Origin: an uncultured Hyphomicrobiales bacterium | Lineage (GTDB): Bacteria > Pseudomonadota > Alphaproteobacteria > Rhizobiales > Xanthobacteraceae | Length of the DNA stretch: 55,468 nucleotides | Direction: 5' to 3' | Assembly (NCBI GenBank): GCA_903892675.1 | Contig: CAITJJ010000281.1 | Coordinates: forward strand, 1-55,468 | Shown: positions 18,534-27,558 of the stretch, piece after piece | Layout: each line of letters begins with the position of its first letter | Position numbering within the stretch: position 1 is the first letter of the stretch | Translations under genes and position numbers: made by a program | Notes under the pieces: model-generated | What the model saw: only the letters and a program-made list of their open reading frames with translations | Told to the model about the DNA's origin: nothing | The model's database searches: none

Positions 18534-19562
18534 CTACTCGGCGGCTTGCATCGCCATTGCTGCTTCGCGTCTGGCTTTCTCGCGCATCGCCAGCAGGATT
18601 TTTTCCGGCGTCGCCGGCAAATCGAAAACCCGCACGCCGACCGCATCATAGATCGCATTCATCACGGCGGGAATCGTCGGCACCATCGCCGGTTCGCCAA
18701 TGCCCTTGACGCCCAGCGGCCCGATCGGATCGGGGTCCTCGATGATGATCGAATTGACGCGCGGCACGTCGAGCGAGGTCGGCAGGATATATTTGGCAAA
18801 ACCGGACGTCGACGTGTGGCCATCCTTGAGCTGGTAATCTTCCATCAGGCCTTGGCCGATCGCCTGGACGATGCCGCCCTCGATCTGACCCTCGACGCCC
18901 TGCGGATTGACGGCGCGGCCGACGTCATGCGCCGCCCACACCGCCAGCACCTGAACTTCCCCGGTGACCGTATCGACTTCGACTTCGGCAACCTGGCAAC
19001 CAAACACATAGGCCTGCCACGGCCGGCCGGACCCGTCGCCGCCCTTGCCGTCCTGGATGCCGGTCGTATCGGTGCCGAATGTGGCGGAGCCGACCGGCAC
19101 CACGCCGCGGTTTTTGGCGCAGGCCACTGCCTCGCCCATGGTGATGCGGTGATTGGTGTTCTCGGCCCAGATTTCGCCGTTACCGGTGCGGATTGTCTCG
19201 GCGGCCACGTCCCACATCTCGGCCATGACACCGACCAAGCGCTTCCTGGCCTCGCGCGACGCAAGCGCGACGACATTGCCGATCATGTAAGTCTGTCGGC
19301 TTGCGCCCGCATGCGCGGCTTCTGGCGCGCGCGCGGTGTCGTTGTCGCCGATGACGACGTGTTCAGGTTTGACGCCGATTTCGTGCGCGGCAATCTGCGC
19401 CAGCACCGTGAGAATGCCCTCGCCGATTTCGGTGACGCCGGTGACGATTTTGGCCGAGCCGCCATCGTCGATTTCCGCCCAGGCAGCGGCGCGGTCGATC
19501 GTCGCCGTGCGGGCGATACCGTACCAGCAGGCCGCCATGCCGCGTCCGCGTTTACGGGCCAT
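18534..19562 (-). CDS. Xanthine dehydrogenase family molybdopterin-binding subunit, C-terminal half only
   Basis: RGRGMAACWYGIARTATIDRAAAWAEIDDGGSAKIVTGVTEIGEGILTVLAQIAAHEIG ... IGPLGVKGIGEPAMVPTIPAVMNAIYDAVGVRVFDLPATPEKI (GVKGIGE catalytic-Glu motif). Confidence 0.88.
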   Translation of the reverse strand: MARKRGRGMAACWYGIARTATIDRAAAWAEIDDGGSAKIVTGVTEIGEGILTVLAQIAAHEIGVKPEHVVIGDNDTARAPEAAHAGASRQTYMIGNVVALASREARKRLVGVMAEMWDVAAETIRTGNGEIWAENTNHRITMGEAVACAKNRGVVPVGSATFGTDTTGIQDGKGGDGSGRPWQAYVFGCQVAEVEVDTVTGEVQVLAVWAAHDVGRAVNPQGVEGQIEGGIVQAIGQGLMEDYQLKDGHTSTSGFAKYILPTSLDVPRVNSIIIEDPDPIGPLGVKGIGEPAMVPTIPAVMNAIYDAVGVRVFDLPATPEKILLAMREKARREAAMAMQAAE

Positions 19563-19566
19563 GCGC

Positions 19567-21444
19567 TTACTCCGCCGCTTCTTGGGTGTCGCCGGCCGCG
19601 AAGCGCGTGCCGAGCGTCACCGAGGGGCGAACATCGTCATGGCCGAGATCGCCGCGTGTTTCGCCGCGCACTGCCGGCGCGCCCGCTTCCCAGCCCGAGG
19701 CTTGTTCGGCCGCTTCCAGCGCGCGCATCAGGCTAACCGAGCCGAGCGTCTGCTTGGTATGCGTGGTCGCGCCATCACGCATCGCATTGATCCGCCTGAT
19801 CTCGAACGGATCGAGCCCGAGCCGCTCGGCGATGATGTCGAGATGGCTTTCGGTGGCGAACTGCGTCTGCAACGCGCCGAACGAGCGAAAGGCGCCGGAC
19901 GGTGTGTTGTTGGTGTAAATGCCGTAAGTATCGATACGGACATTGGGAATGCTGTAGGGCCCGGCCGCAAGGATCGCCGCCTTGCGCATGACGCCTTCCG
20001 TCGAAAGACCATAAGCGCCGCCGTCGCACACCATACGCATCGCCAAAGCCTTGATCCGGCCATCGTGCATCACGCCCATGCGCAAGTTGGTGCGCGAGGG
20101 ATGGCGCTTGGCGGTCGAGATGATCGATTCTTCGCGGGTATAGACGAGCCGCACCGGCCGCATGGTCTTCATCGCCAGCAGCGCCAGCATGCCCTGGTAG
20201 ATCATGTCCTCTTTGCCTCCGAAGCCGCCGCCCACCGGGCTCATGACGAAACGGACCTTGCTGATCGGCTTGGCGATGATGCGCGCCAGCATGTGGCGAT
20301 GATGCGTGATGTTCTGGCTTGGTGACACCACCGTCACGACGTCATCATGATCGACGTAGGCAAGCCCCGCTTCCGGCTCGAGGTAAGCGTGCTCGATCGC
20401 CTGCGTCGAATAGTTTTCCTCAATGACAAGGTCGGATTCGGCAAAGCCAGCCTCGACGTCACCGACGCGGATCGGGATGTGCTTGGTGATATTGTCCGGC
20501 GCATAGTCATGGACGACGGCTGCGCCTTCGCGCATCGCCACGTCCGGGTCGAACACCGGCGTTAGCTGCTCATAAACAACCTTGATTGCGGCAACCGCGC
20601 GCTTGGCGGTCAGCGCATCTTCGGCGGCGACCGCGGCGACAGCCTCGCCGACATAGCGCACCTTGTCGTGTGCCATCACCGGCTGGTCGTGCACGAAGAC
20701 GCCGAAGCCGTCCTTGCCGGGTACATCCGCCGAGGTAATGACGCTCTCGACACCTTCCATCGCCAGCGCCGCCGACGTATCGATTGAGACAATGCGCGCA
20801 TGCGCATGCGGCGAACGCAATACCTGCACATGCAGCATGCCGGGCATAATCATGTCGCCGGCATATTTCAGGCGGCCCGAGACTTTGCTCGGCGCGTCGA
20901 TGCGGCGCACGCTTTTGCCAATGACGTCGCCGTCAGCCGTATCGGTCTCCAGCAAGGCCGTCGCCGGCAAGCGCCCGTTCTGCACGTCGCGCGCCAGTTC
21001 GACCGCGTCGAATATTTTCTGATAGCCGGTGCAGCGGCAGATGTTGCCGCCGAGCCGCTCCTTGATCTCTTCGCGGTCAGCGAAGGGATTGGCGCGCAGC
21101 GCCGCGGTCGCCGCCATCACCATGCCGGGAATGCAATAGCCGCACTGGCTGGCGCCGGCCTTGTGAAAGGCCTTTTGCAGCACGCTCAACTCGCCGGATT
21201 TTGCCAGCGACTCGATTGTATCGACCGTCGCGCCTTGCGCTTTGGCCACCGGCATCAGGCAGGACTTCACCAGCATGCCATCGACGAACACCGAGCAGGT
21301 GCCGCATTCGCCGGCGCCGCAGCCTTCTTTGTTGCCGGTCAGGTTGAGGTCGTCGCGCAGAAAGTCGAGAAGCCGCAAATGCGGCTTGGCATCTCGCGAC
21401 ACCTTGCGGCCATTGATCGTGGCGTTGAGGCGGATATCAACCAT
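19567..21444 (-). CDS. Fused [2Fe-2S] subunit plus N-terminal half of molybdopterin-binding subunit (xanthine dehydrogenase family)
   Basis: N-terminal GCGAGECGTCSVFVDG and CGYCIPGMVM...GGNICRCTGYQKIF [2Fe-2S] motifs followed in frame by GKSVRRIDAPSKVSGRLKYAGDMIMPGMLHVQVLRSPHAHARI... and GGGFGGKEDM. Confidence 0.9.
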   Translation of the reverse strand: MVDIRLNATINGRKVSRDAKPHLRLLDFLRDDLNLTGNKEGCGAGECGTCSVFVDGMLVKSCLMPVAKAQGATVDTIESLAKSGELSVLQKAFHKAGASQCGYCIPGMVMAATAALRANPFADREEIKERLGGNICRCTGYQKIFDAVELARDVQNGRLPATALLETDTADGDVIGKSVRRIDAPSKVSGRLKYAGDMIMPGMLHVQVLRSPHAHARIVSIDTSAALAMEGVESVITSADVPGKDGFGVFVHDQPVMAHDKVRYVGEAVAAVAAEDALTAKRAVAAIKVVYEQLTPVFDPDVAMREGAAVVHDYAPDNITKHIPIRVGDVEAGFAESDLVIEENYSTQAIEHAYLEPEAGLAYVDHDDVVTVVSPSQNITHHRHMLARIIAKPISKVRFVMSPVGGGFGGKEDMIYQGMLALLAMKTMRPVRLVYTREESIISTAKRHPSRTNLRMGVMHDGRIKALAMRMVCDGGAYGLSTEGVMRKAAILAAGPYSIPNVRIDTYGIYTNNTPSGAFRSFGALQTQFATESHLDIIAERLGLDPFEIRRINAMRDGATTHTKQTLGSVSLMRALEAAEQASGWEAGAPAVRGETRGDLGHDDVRPSVTLGTRFAAGDTQEAAE

Positions 21445-22357
21445 AGGCGGCTTCCAACTCTTGCGTCAGCGCATCGGGCGAAGCACCGGCGCGCCTGGAC
21501 GCTGCGATCAGGCCGCGCACCAGAAAGCCGCGCACGACGTCGCGGCGGTATTCCTGCCGGCTGCGCGATTGCACCAGGTCGAGCGGCATGTCAGCCGCCT
21601 CTTCCAGCAACGCGCCGGTCAACTTCTTGCCGCGCAACAAATCTTCGATCTCGCGCAGGCGGCGCGGCACCGGCCGAATGCCGGCGATCGCCAGCCTGGT
21701 GTCCTCGATCACCCGGCCGTCGCGGTCGAGCTTCACCATGACAGCAAGGCAAACCACGGAAATGACCAGTGAGCGGCGATGGCCGACTTTCTCGAAGCTG
21801 CCGCCGAAACCGGCAAGCGCGTCGCATTCAAAGCCGGTGACCAGTTCGCCTTCGGCAAGCTGGGTCTTGCCAGGCCCGGTGATGAAGTCGCGCAAAGGCA
21901 TGCTGCGCTTGACGATTTTTCCATTCTGGGCGGACGCCAATTCAACAACCGCGTCATGCGCTTCGAGACACGGCGTGGCGTCGGCCGCGGGCGAGGCATT
22001 GACGACATTGCCGCCAAGCGTCGCCTGCGCGCGGATCTGATCGTCGGCGAACCAGACCGCGCAGCGCGGCATCGCCGGCATGGCGCGGCCAAGCGCCGCG
22101 TCGTCGAGAAAACGCTGGATCGGCGTCGCAGCGCCAATGCGCACGCGACGATCGCCGACCTGGCGTTCGTTCAGTTCGGGAATTTTCGTAACGTCGATCA
22201 GCGCCGGAATCTCGACGTCGCCGGCGCGGCCCTCACGCGCCCACGGCAGCGTATCGGTGCAGCCGGCTACGACGCGATAGCGCCCGCGATTCTTCTCCAT
22301 CGCGGCGAAGGCCTCGGCGAGCGAAGTCGGCGTCAGATATTCGTCGCAGATGAGCAT
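21437..22357 (-). CDS. FAD-binding subunit of xanthine dehydrogenase family (CoxM-like)
   Basis: YLTPTSLAEAFAAMEKNRGRYRVVAGCTD...; ATLGGNVVNASPAADATPCLEAHDAVVEL. Confidence 0.9.
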   Translation of the reverse strand: MLICDEYLTPTSLAEAFAAMEKNRGRYRVVAGCTDTLPWAREGRAGDVEIPALIDVTKIPELNERQVGDRRVRIGAATPIQRFLDDAALGRAMPAMPRCAVWFADDQIRAQATLGGNVVNASPAADATPCLEAHDAVVELASAQNGKIVKRSMPLRDFITGPGKTQLAEGELVTGFECDALAGFGGSFEKVGHRRSLVISVVCLAVMVKLDRDGRVIEDTRLAIAGIRPVPRRLREIEDLLRGKKLTGALLEEAADMPLDLVQSRSRQEYRRDVVRGFLVRGLIAASRRAGASPDALTQELEAAYG

Positions 22358-22380
22358 TCAGTCTTCCCAATTGGGTCGCC

Positions 22381-22457
22381 GTCATCGTCCGCGAAGGCGG
22401 ACGGTCCAGCTCTAGAGAAGAGAAGCGCTGGGTCTCCGCTTTCGCGGGGACGACAGC
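22381..22457. repeat. REP-like paired palindromic intergenic element (copy C)
   Basis: gtcatcgtccgcgaaggcggacggtccagctct...gcgctgggtctccgctttcgcggggacgac between the FAD subunit and ADH genes. Confidence 0.75.
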
Positions 22458-22462
22458 ATTAC

Positions 22463-23632
22463 TTATTCCGCCGCTTCTTTCCGCACGGCGTCCATTTTCG
22501 CCTTGACCACCACCTTGATCGCGTCTTCGACGCGATCCTTGGCGTAGCGGATCGCGGTCGGCAGATCGTCGAGCGGGAACGTATGCGTGTGGATCAGGGT
22601 CGCGTCGAAGCGTTTCTGCTTCATGAAGGCTTCGGCGCGGTGCGTCGCGCTCTTTCCCTCGCCGCGAATGCCGTACATGTAGATGTTGTTGCGCACGATA
22701 TGCGCGACATCGACCGGCACTTCCTCATGCGCGAAGGCCGCGAGGCAGACGCGACCGCCACGATTGACCATGCGCACGGCATCGTTGACCGCGGTAGTCG
22801 CGGCCGAGCATTCGACCACATAGTCGACGCCCTTGCCGCCATTGAGCTTCTTCACTTCGGCGACGACGTCCGGCGTCTTGCGGATGTTGATGACCGCGTC
22901 GGCCCCTAACTGGCGGCCGATCTCAAGCCGGTTGTCGCGCGTGCCGGTGAGAATGACCGGCTGTGCGCCAAGCGCCTTGGCCACGGCGACTGCCATCAGG
23001 CCGATCGGGCCCGGGCCGGTGACGACGACACTTTCGCCGGCGACGAGGCCGCCCAATTCGGTCAGCGCATACATCGCGGTGCCGGCGGTGACGACCAGCG
23101 TGCCTTCCTCATCGGTCATCTCGTCCGGAATGGCGACGAGCGTATTGATGTGGTTGACCTGATATTCGCAGAAGCCGCCGTCGGTGGTGAAGCCGTTGGC
23201 GCGATGGTTCTTGTCGACGTCGCCGTAGTTCAGGCCGTAGTTGTGGCACGACGTGTACATACCTTCGCGGCAGCGCTTGCACTGGCCGCAGCCGGCGTGA
23301 ATTTCCACCGCGACACGCTGGCCGAGTTTGTATTCGTCGACGCCATGCCCAAGCGCGACCACCGTGCCCATGTATTCATGGCCGGGCGTAAAGCCCTTGT
23401 TGAACGGCAGACCGCCCTGAATCGAGGCCGGCGGGCCGTGATAGATGATCTCGAGATCGGTGGCGCATATCGCCACCGCATCGATGCGCACCAGTACCTC
23501 GGCCTTCTTCGGCACCGGCGTCGTCTTTTCCGTCATGCTGAGCTGGCCGGGGTCGCCGAGCACCCAGGCGCGCATCGTATCGGGAATCGGGAATTCGTTA
23601 TGGTTCGTCTTCACGCCAGCGGGTGCGTACAT
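22463..23632 (-). CDS. Zinc-binding alcohol dehydrogenase family protein
   Basis: GHEYMGTVVALGHGVDEYKLGQRVAVEIHAGCGQCKRCREGMYTSC; VVTGPGPIGLMAVAVAKALGA; SD GGAGGAA before ATG. Confidence 0.92.
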   Translation of the reverse strand: MYAPAGVKTNHNEFPIPDTMRAWVLGDPGQLSMTEKTTPVPKKAEVLVRIDAVAICATDLEIIYHGPPASIQGGLPFNKGFTPGHEYMGTVVALGHGVDEYKLGQRVAVEIHAGCGQCKRCREGMYTSCHNYGLNYGDVDKNHRANGFTTDGGFCEYQVNHINTLVAIPDEMTDEEGTLVVTAGTAMYALTELGGLVAGESVVVTGPGPIGLMAVAVAKALGAQPVILTGTRDNRLEIGRQLGADAVINIRKTPDVVAEVKKLNGGKGVDYVVECSAATTAVNDAVRMVNRGGRVCLAAFAHEEVPVDVAHIVRNNIYMYGIRGEGKSATHRAEAFMKQKRFDATLIHTHTFPLDDLPTAIRYAKDRVEDAIKVVVKAKMDAVRKEAAE

Positions 23633-23678
23633 CGTTCCTCCAGAAATTCTTTTTGAGTGGTGCTTATCAAAATGCCGA

Positions 23679-24542
23679 TCAGCTTGCGGCGGCCTGTGCC
23701 TGATCGGTTGCGGTTTGGCTCGCGGGCGCGCCGAATTGCGCCGACAGCGCGCGGCTTGCCGAGACGATTTCGTTGCGCATCAGCGCGAGATGCTCGTCGG
23801 TCGCCCGCATGGTCGGCGTCGAGGCGCTGATGGCGCCGATCACGGTACCGGCCTGATCGCGGATGGCGGCGCCGATGCAGATGACGCCGGGCAGGATTTC
23901 CTCGCGGTCCATCGAGTAGCCATTGCGGCGAACGTGCCGCAGATCCTCGATCAGCGCTGCAAATTCGGTGATCGTGTTCGGCGTGTAGCGCTTCATGCCG
24001 TGTGCGACCAGGCGCTTCATCTCGTCTTCCGGCAGCCAGGCCATGATCGCCTTGCCGAGCGAAGTGGCGTGCGGCGCATCGACCTTGCCGATCCGGCCGG
24101 AGTCGACCCGCACTGCGTGGCGGGCTTCGCGCCGCGCCACGGTGACGACGTTGTCGCCCTGCAACGAGGCGAGGTGGACGGTTTCGCCGGTGGCTGCGTT
24201 GACCGTCTCGAGATAAGGCTGCGCCCGGCGCGGAAGGTCGACCTGCAGGCAGGCATGACCAAGATAAAGAATTCGCGCTCCCAAGGCATACAACCTGCGG
24301 CCCGGTACCTTCGCGGCAAAGCCGCGCTGGATCAGGGTCGCCAGCAAATGATGGCAGGTCGAGATATTGAGGCCAGTGCGGACCGACAGGTCGGTTAGCG
24401 TGGCTTCACCACCCGCTTCGGCGATGGTTTCCAGCAGAAACAGCGCACGATCGACGGATTGAATGCTGTGGCGCTCGCCTTCGGTGCGCGCGCGCGGTGG
24501 ACGGGCCTTTAAGCCGGGCCCTGGCAGGATCGTTGCGTCCAT
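23679..24542 (-). CDS. IclR family transcriptional regulator (2)
   Basis: SVDRALFLLETIAEAGGEATLTDLSVRTGLNISTCHHLLATLIQRGF HTH plus effector domain. Start set at MDATILPG. Confidence 0.92.
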   Translation of the reverse strand: MDATILPGPGLKARPPRARTEGERHSIQSVDRALFLLETIAEAGGEATLTDLSVRTGLNISTCHHLLATLIQRGFAAKVPGRRLYALGARILYLGHACLQVDLPRRAQPYLETVNAATGETVHLASLQGDNVVTVARREARHAVRVDSGRIGKVDAPHATSLGKAIMAWLPEDEMKRLVAHGMKRYTPNTITEFAALIEDLRHVRRNGYSMDREEILPGVICIGAAIRDQAGTVIGAISASTPTMRATDEHLALMRNEIVSASRALSAQFGAPASQTATDQAQAAAS

Positions 24543-24618
24543 TGTTTGTTTTCTCCCTGCGCCAAGGGAAAACTTATGCGGCATAAGAGTCAAGGTCATT
24601 TCAGCATGCCGGACGTCG

Positions 24619-24635
24619 ATTTCGTAATATGAAAT
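24619..24635. promoter_or_regulatory. Candidate IclR operator: ATTTCGTAATATGAAAT
   Basis: Inverted repeat ATTTC-N7-GAAAT about 77 bp upstream of IclR(2) start; matches the IclR(3) upstream site at 12 of 15 core positions. Confidence 0.45.
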
Positions 24636-24646
24636 AGATACATAGA

Positions 24647-24674
24647 AGCCCGCAGGCTTTCGGCCATGCGGGCT
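24647..24674 (-). terminator. Candidate terminator/stem-loop downstream of gmhA-like gene
   Basis: AGCCCGCA-N12-TGCGGGCT perfect 8-bp stem between gmhA-like stop and IclR(2) start; only a moderate T-rich stretch follows on the minus strand. Confidence 0.5.
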
Positions 24675-24697
24675 GTTTTACGATCCCTGCGGCGCGA

Positions 24698-25300
24698 TCA
24701 GCCGGGCGGCACCAGCCCCAATTCGATCTCCAGCGCGCCACACAGCATCTGGCCGAGCAGTATGTGCATTTCCTGAATGCGCGCCGTGGTGCCGGACGGC
24801 ACCACCAGTAGATGGTCGGCCAGGCCCACCATGTCGCCGCCGCCTTTGCCGCCAAAAGCGGCGGTCACCAGCTTCATCGCCCTCGCCTGCTGCAGGCCCG
24901 CGATGATGTTGGCGCTTTTGCCGGAGGTCGAGATCGCAATGACAAGATCGCCCGGCCGGCCGAGCGCGGCGATCTGGCGGGCAAATATCCGGTCAAAGCC
25001 AAGATCGTTGCCAGCGGCGGTGATGGTGGAGGTATCCGTGGTGAGAGCGATTGCCGCGATCGGCGCGCGGTCGGTCTTGTAACGGATGGTCAATTCGGTC
25101 GCGAGATGCTGCGCGTCGCCGGCGCTGCCGCCATTGCCGAACAACATGATCTTGCCGCCGCCGCGAATGGCCGTCACGCTCGACGCCAGCAGCCCCGCGA
25201 AGGCAGCCTGCAACGCCGCCTCGGTCGCGCGCGCCACGGCATGGTGCTCGGCGAACTCCGCTTTGAAAAATCCGGGCACGTCCACTTTATGGTTCCTCAC
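24698..25300 (-). CDS. gmhA: SIS-domain phosphoheptose isomerase (GmhA-like)
   Basis: IMLFGNGGSAGDAQHLATELTIRYKTDRAPIAAIALTTDTSTITAAGNDLGFDRIFARQIAALGRPGDLVIAISTSGKSANI. Confidence 0.9.
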   Translation of the reverse strand: MRNHKVDVPGFFKAEFAEHHAVARATEAALQAAFAGLLASSVTAIRGGGKIMLFGNGGSAGDAQHLATELTIRYKTDRAPIAAIALTTDTSTITAAGNDLGFDRIFARQIAALGRPGDLVIAISTSGKSANIIAGLQQARAMKLVTAAFGGKGGGDMVGLADHLLVVPSGTTARIQEMHILLGQMLCGALEIELGLVPPG

Positions 25301-25318
25301 AATCGCGCACGATAAAAT

Positions 25319-26077
25319 TCATGTCGCAAGATTTGACGGCGATCGCAGTTTCACGCTGCCGGCCGGCCGGCGCAAATAAGTCGTCGCAAAGGCGTAACCA
25401 AACCAGCGCAGATAGGCCGGCAACCAGCTGATCACGCGAAAGCGGCTGGCGCCTTTGGTGCGCTCGAACCACTGGGCCGGCACTTCGGCCACCGGCCAAC
25501 CCAGCCGATGGCACTTCACCAGAAGCTCGATGCTGTAGCAGAAACCGCTGTCGGATTCGACCGCGATGCGGTCGATGACACGCCGCGAAAACAGCCGAAA
25601 GCCGCTGGTCGGGTCGTGTGTCGGCAGGCGCGCCACATTATAAAGTGTGAAAGCCGCCGTTCGCACCAGCAACGCTTTAAGCCACGGGCAGCCGACCATG
25701 CAGCCGCCGGGAATGAAGCGGCTGGCGCAGACGATGTCGGCGCCGGCTTCGGCCTTGCCGACCATGGCGTCGACGATGGCGCCGTTGAAATCGTCGTCGG
25801 CAGGATAAACCATCACAAAAGGGGCACGGCTGGCGGAAAAGCCGGCCATGATCGCGCCATGGGCGCCGCGTCCCGGATTGCGCACGAATTCGATTTGGAG
25901 GCCTTCGACGCGCGCGGGATTGGCCTTGATCGTCGTCAGCGTGTCGTCATCCGGACGATCGTAGCAGATAAGAATGCGCGCCGGCGTCCGCATGTGATCG
26001 CGCAGCGCGCCGAGCGTCGCAAGAATATTGCGGCCTTCGTTGTAAACCGGGACGACGATGTCCAACCGCGCCGTCAT
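25319..26077 (-). CDS. Family 2 glycosyltransferase
   Basis: MTARLDIVVPVYNEGRNILATLGALRDHM...VMVYPADDDFNGAIVDAMVGKAEAGADIVCASRF...PTSGFRLFSR. Confidence 0.9.
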   Translation of the reverse strand: MTARLDIVVPVYNEGRNILATLGALRDHMRTPARILICYDRPDDDTLTTIKANPARVEGLQIEFVRNPGRGAHGAIMAGFSASRAPFVMVYPADDDFNGAIVDAMVGKAEAGADIVCASRFIPGGCMVGCPWLKALLVRTAAFTLYNVARLPTHDPTSGFRLFSRRVIDRIAVESDSGFCYSIELLVKCHRLGWPVAEVPAQWFERTKGASRFRVISWLPAYLRWFGYAFATTYLRRPAGSVKLRSPSNLAT

Positions 26078-26112
26078 CGCTATTTCCGGTCCCGGCTGTT
26101 CTCGGTCATGCG

Positions 26113-27327
26113 CTAGTAAACAACGTTGGCATTCTTGAGGAAGCCCCAGATATCGACCACCGGCTTGCCGGCGAAGTCGGCATCGCGATAGGCCGAATGC
26201 GGCGTGCACAGAATCAAGAGATCGCTGTCCGCGACCACGCGATCGAGAGGCTGGATCGTCGGATCGGTGGTGACGAACGGATCGGTGGTCAGCACGGCGC
26301 GCGCCGCTGTCAGCAGCGTGCGCTTGAGCTTGTAGCTCAAGGAAGCGCGCGTATCGTCGATCTCGGCCTTGAATGCCATGCCTAGAAGGCCGACCGTCAT
26401 GTCGGCCAAATCGTAGCTGCGCTTGAGGTCGTCGATCAGCTGCAGCGCCAATCCCTCGTTCACCTGCATCGCAGCATGGCCGATGTTGAACTGATTGCGC
26501 GCGAAAGCGGCGAGCTGCATCGTATCCTTGAACAGGCAGGGACCGGCCGCGAAGCCCGGGCCCGGCAAAGTGCGCGCGCGCGGATAATTATGCTTCATCG
26601 CCTTCATGATCGCCGTGTAATCGGCGCCGGCCGATTTCGCGATCATGTAGAACTGGTTGGTGGCGGCGAATTCGATGTAGCGATAGGCATTATTGAACAG
26701 CTTGGCGAGTTCCGCCTCGAGCGGCGCAACGACCACGACTTCCGGCGCGATCCGGTTGAACAAGGCCACTGCTTCTTCGACCGCTTCCGGCGATGTGCCG
26801 CTGACGATCTGCGGCATCTCGCGCAGTTCCTTGATGCCGTAACCTTGCACGACCCGCTCCGGGCAGAAGGCGATTTTGTTCTTGCGGCCGAGTCGCGCCA
26901 GATAAGTATGCAGCCAGTCGGTCGTGCCCGGAAATACCGTCGAGCGCAGCACGATCAACTGGTCGTCCGCGATATGCGGCAACAGGTCGTCCATGCAGCG
27001 CTGCACCGCGGCCGTCACGGGATTGAGAAACTCATCGACCGGGGTGCCGATGGTGACGACGACCGGGCCGGAGCCATGAATTTGGGTCGGCGACGAGGTG
27101 AAAATCAGCCGGTTCTCAGCCAGCGCCTTCACCAGCAGCGGCGCCGCGCCGTGCTCGATAAAAGGCAGCTTGCCCGAACGAAGCGTCGCCAAAGTCTTCT
27201 CATTGAGGTCGTTGACGTTGACGGTCATGCCCGCTTCGGCGAAGGCCAGCACGAGCGGAATTCCTACATGGCCGGCCCCGCCAACAACGGTGATATCCGC
27301 TATCGGGCTGCTGCCTTTGGCCACCAT
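26113..27327 (-). CDS. Nucleotide-sugar dehydrogenase (UDP-glucose/GDP-mannose dehydrogenase family, WecC-like)
   Basis: ITVVGGAGHVGIPLVLAFAEAGMTVNVNDLN; TVFPGTTDWL; GPGFAAGPCLFKDTMQLAAF catalytic Cys motif. Start uncertain (ATG 27327 or GTG 27354). Confidence 0.9.
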   Translation of the reverse strand: MVAKGSSPIADITVVGGAGHVGIPLVLAFAEAGMTVNVNDLNEKTLATLRSGKLPFIEHGAAPLLVKALAENRLIFTSSPTQIHGSGPVVVTIGTPVDEFLNPVTAAVQRCMDDLLPHIADDQLIVLRSTVFPGTTDWLHTYLARLGRKNKIAFCPERVVQGYGIKELREMPQIVSGTSPEAVEEAVALFNRIAPEVVVVAPLEAELAKLFNNAYRYIEFAATNQFYMIAKSAGADYTAIMKAMKHNYPRARTLPGPGFAAGPCLFKDTMQLAAFARNQFNIGHAAMQVNEGLALQLIDDLKRSYDLADMTVGLLGMAFKAEIDDTRASLSYKLKRTLLTAARAVLTTDPFVTTDPTIQPLDRVVADSDLLILCTPHSAYRDADFAGKPVVDIWGFLKNANVVY

Positions 27328-27558
27328 TTCCGGGCTTTTTGACGGAGAGTTCACAGGACACCTTTTCGTAACTGCCGGACCGATATAGCAGATAACCCAA
27401 TGAGTTGCGCTAGGGACATTTGCCATCACCGGCGGGCGACACCGCAGACTGATGGCATAGGCCGCGGCCGGCCTCCGGTGCAATGGAATCTTTGACTTTG
27501 GATGCGGATTCGGGGCTTTTGGGTGAGCGGGACTGCAAATGCGAAGGATACTACATCG

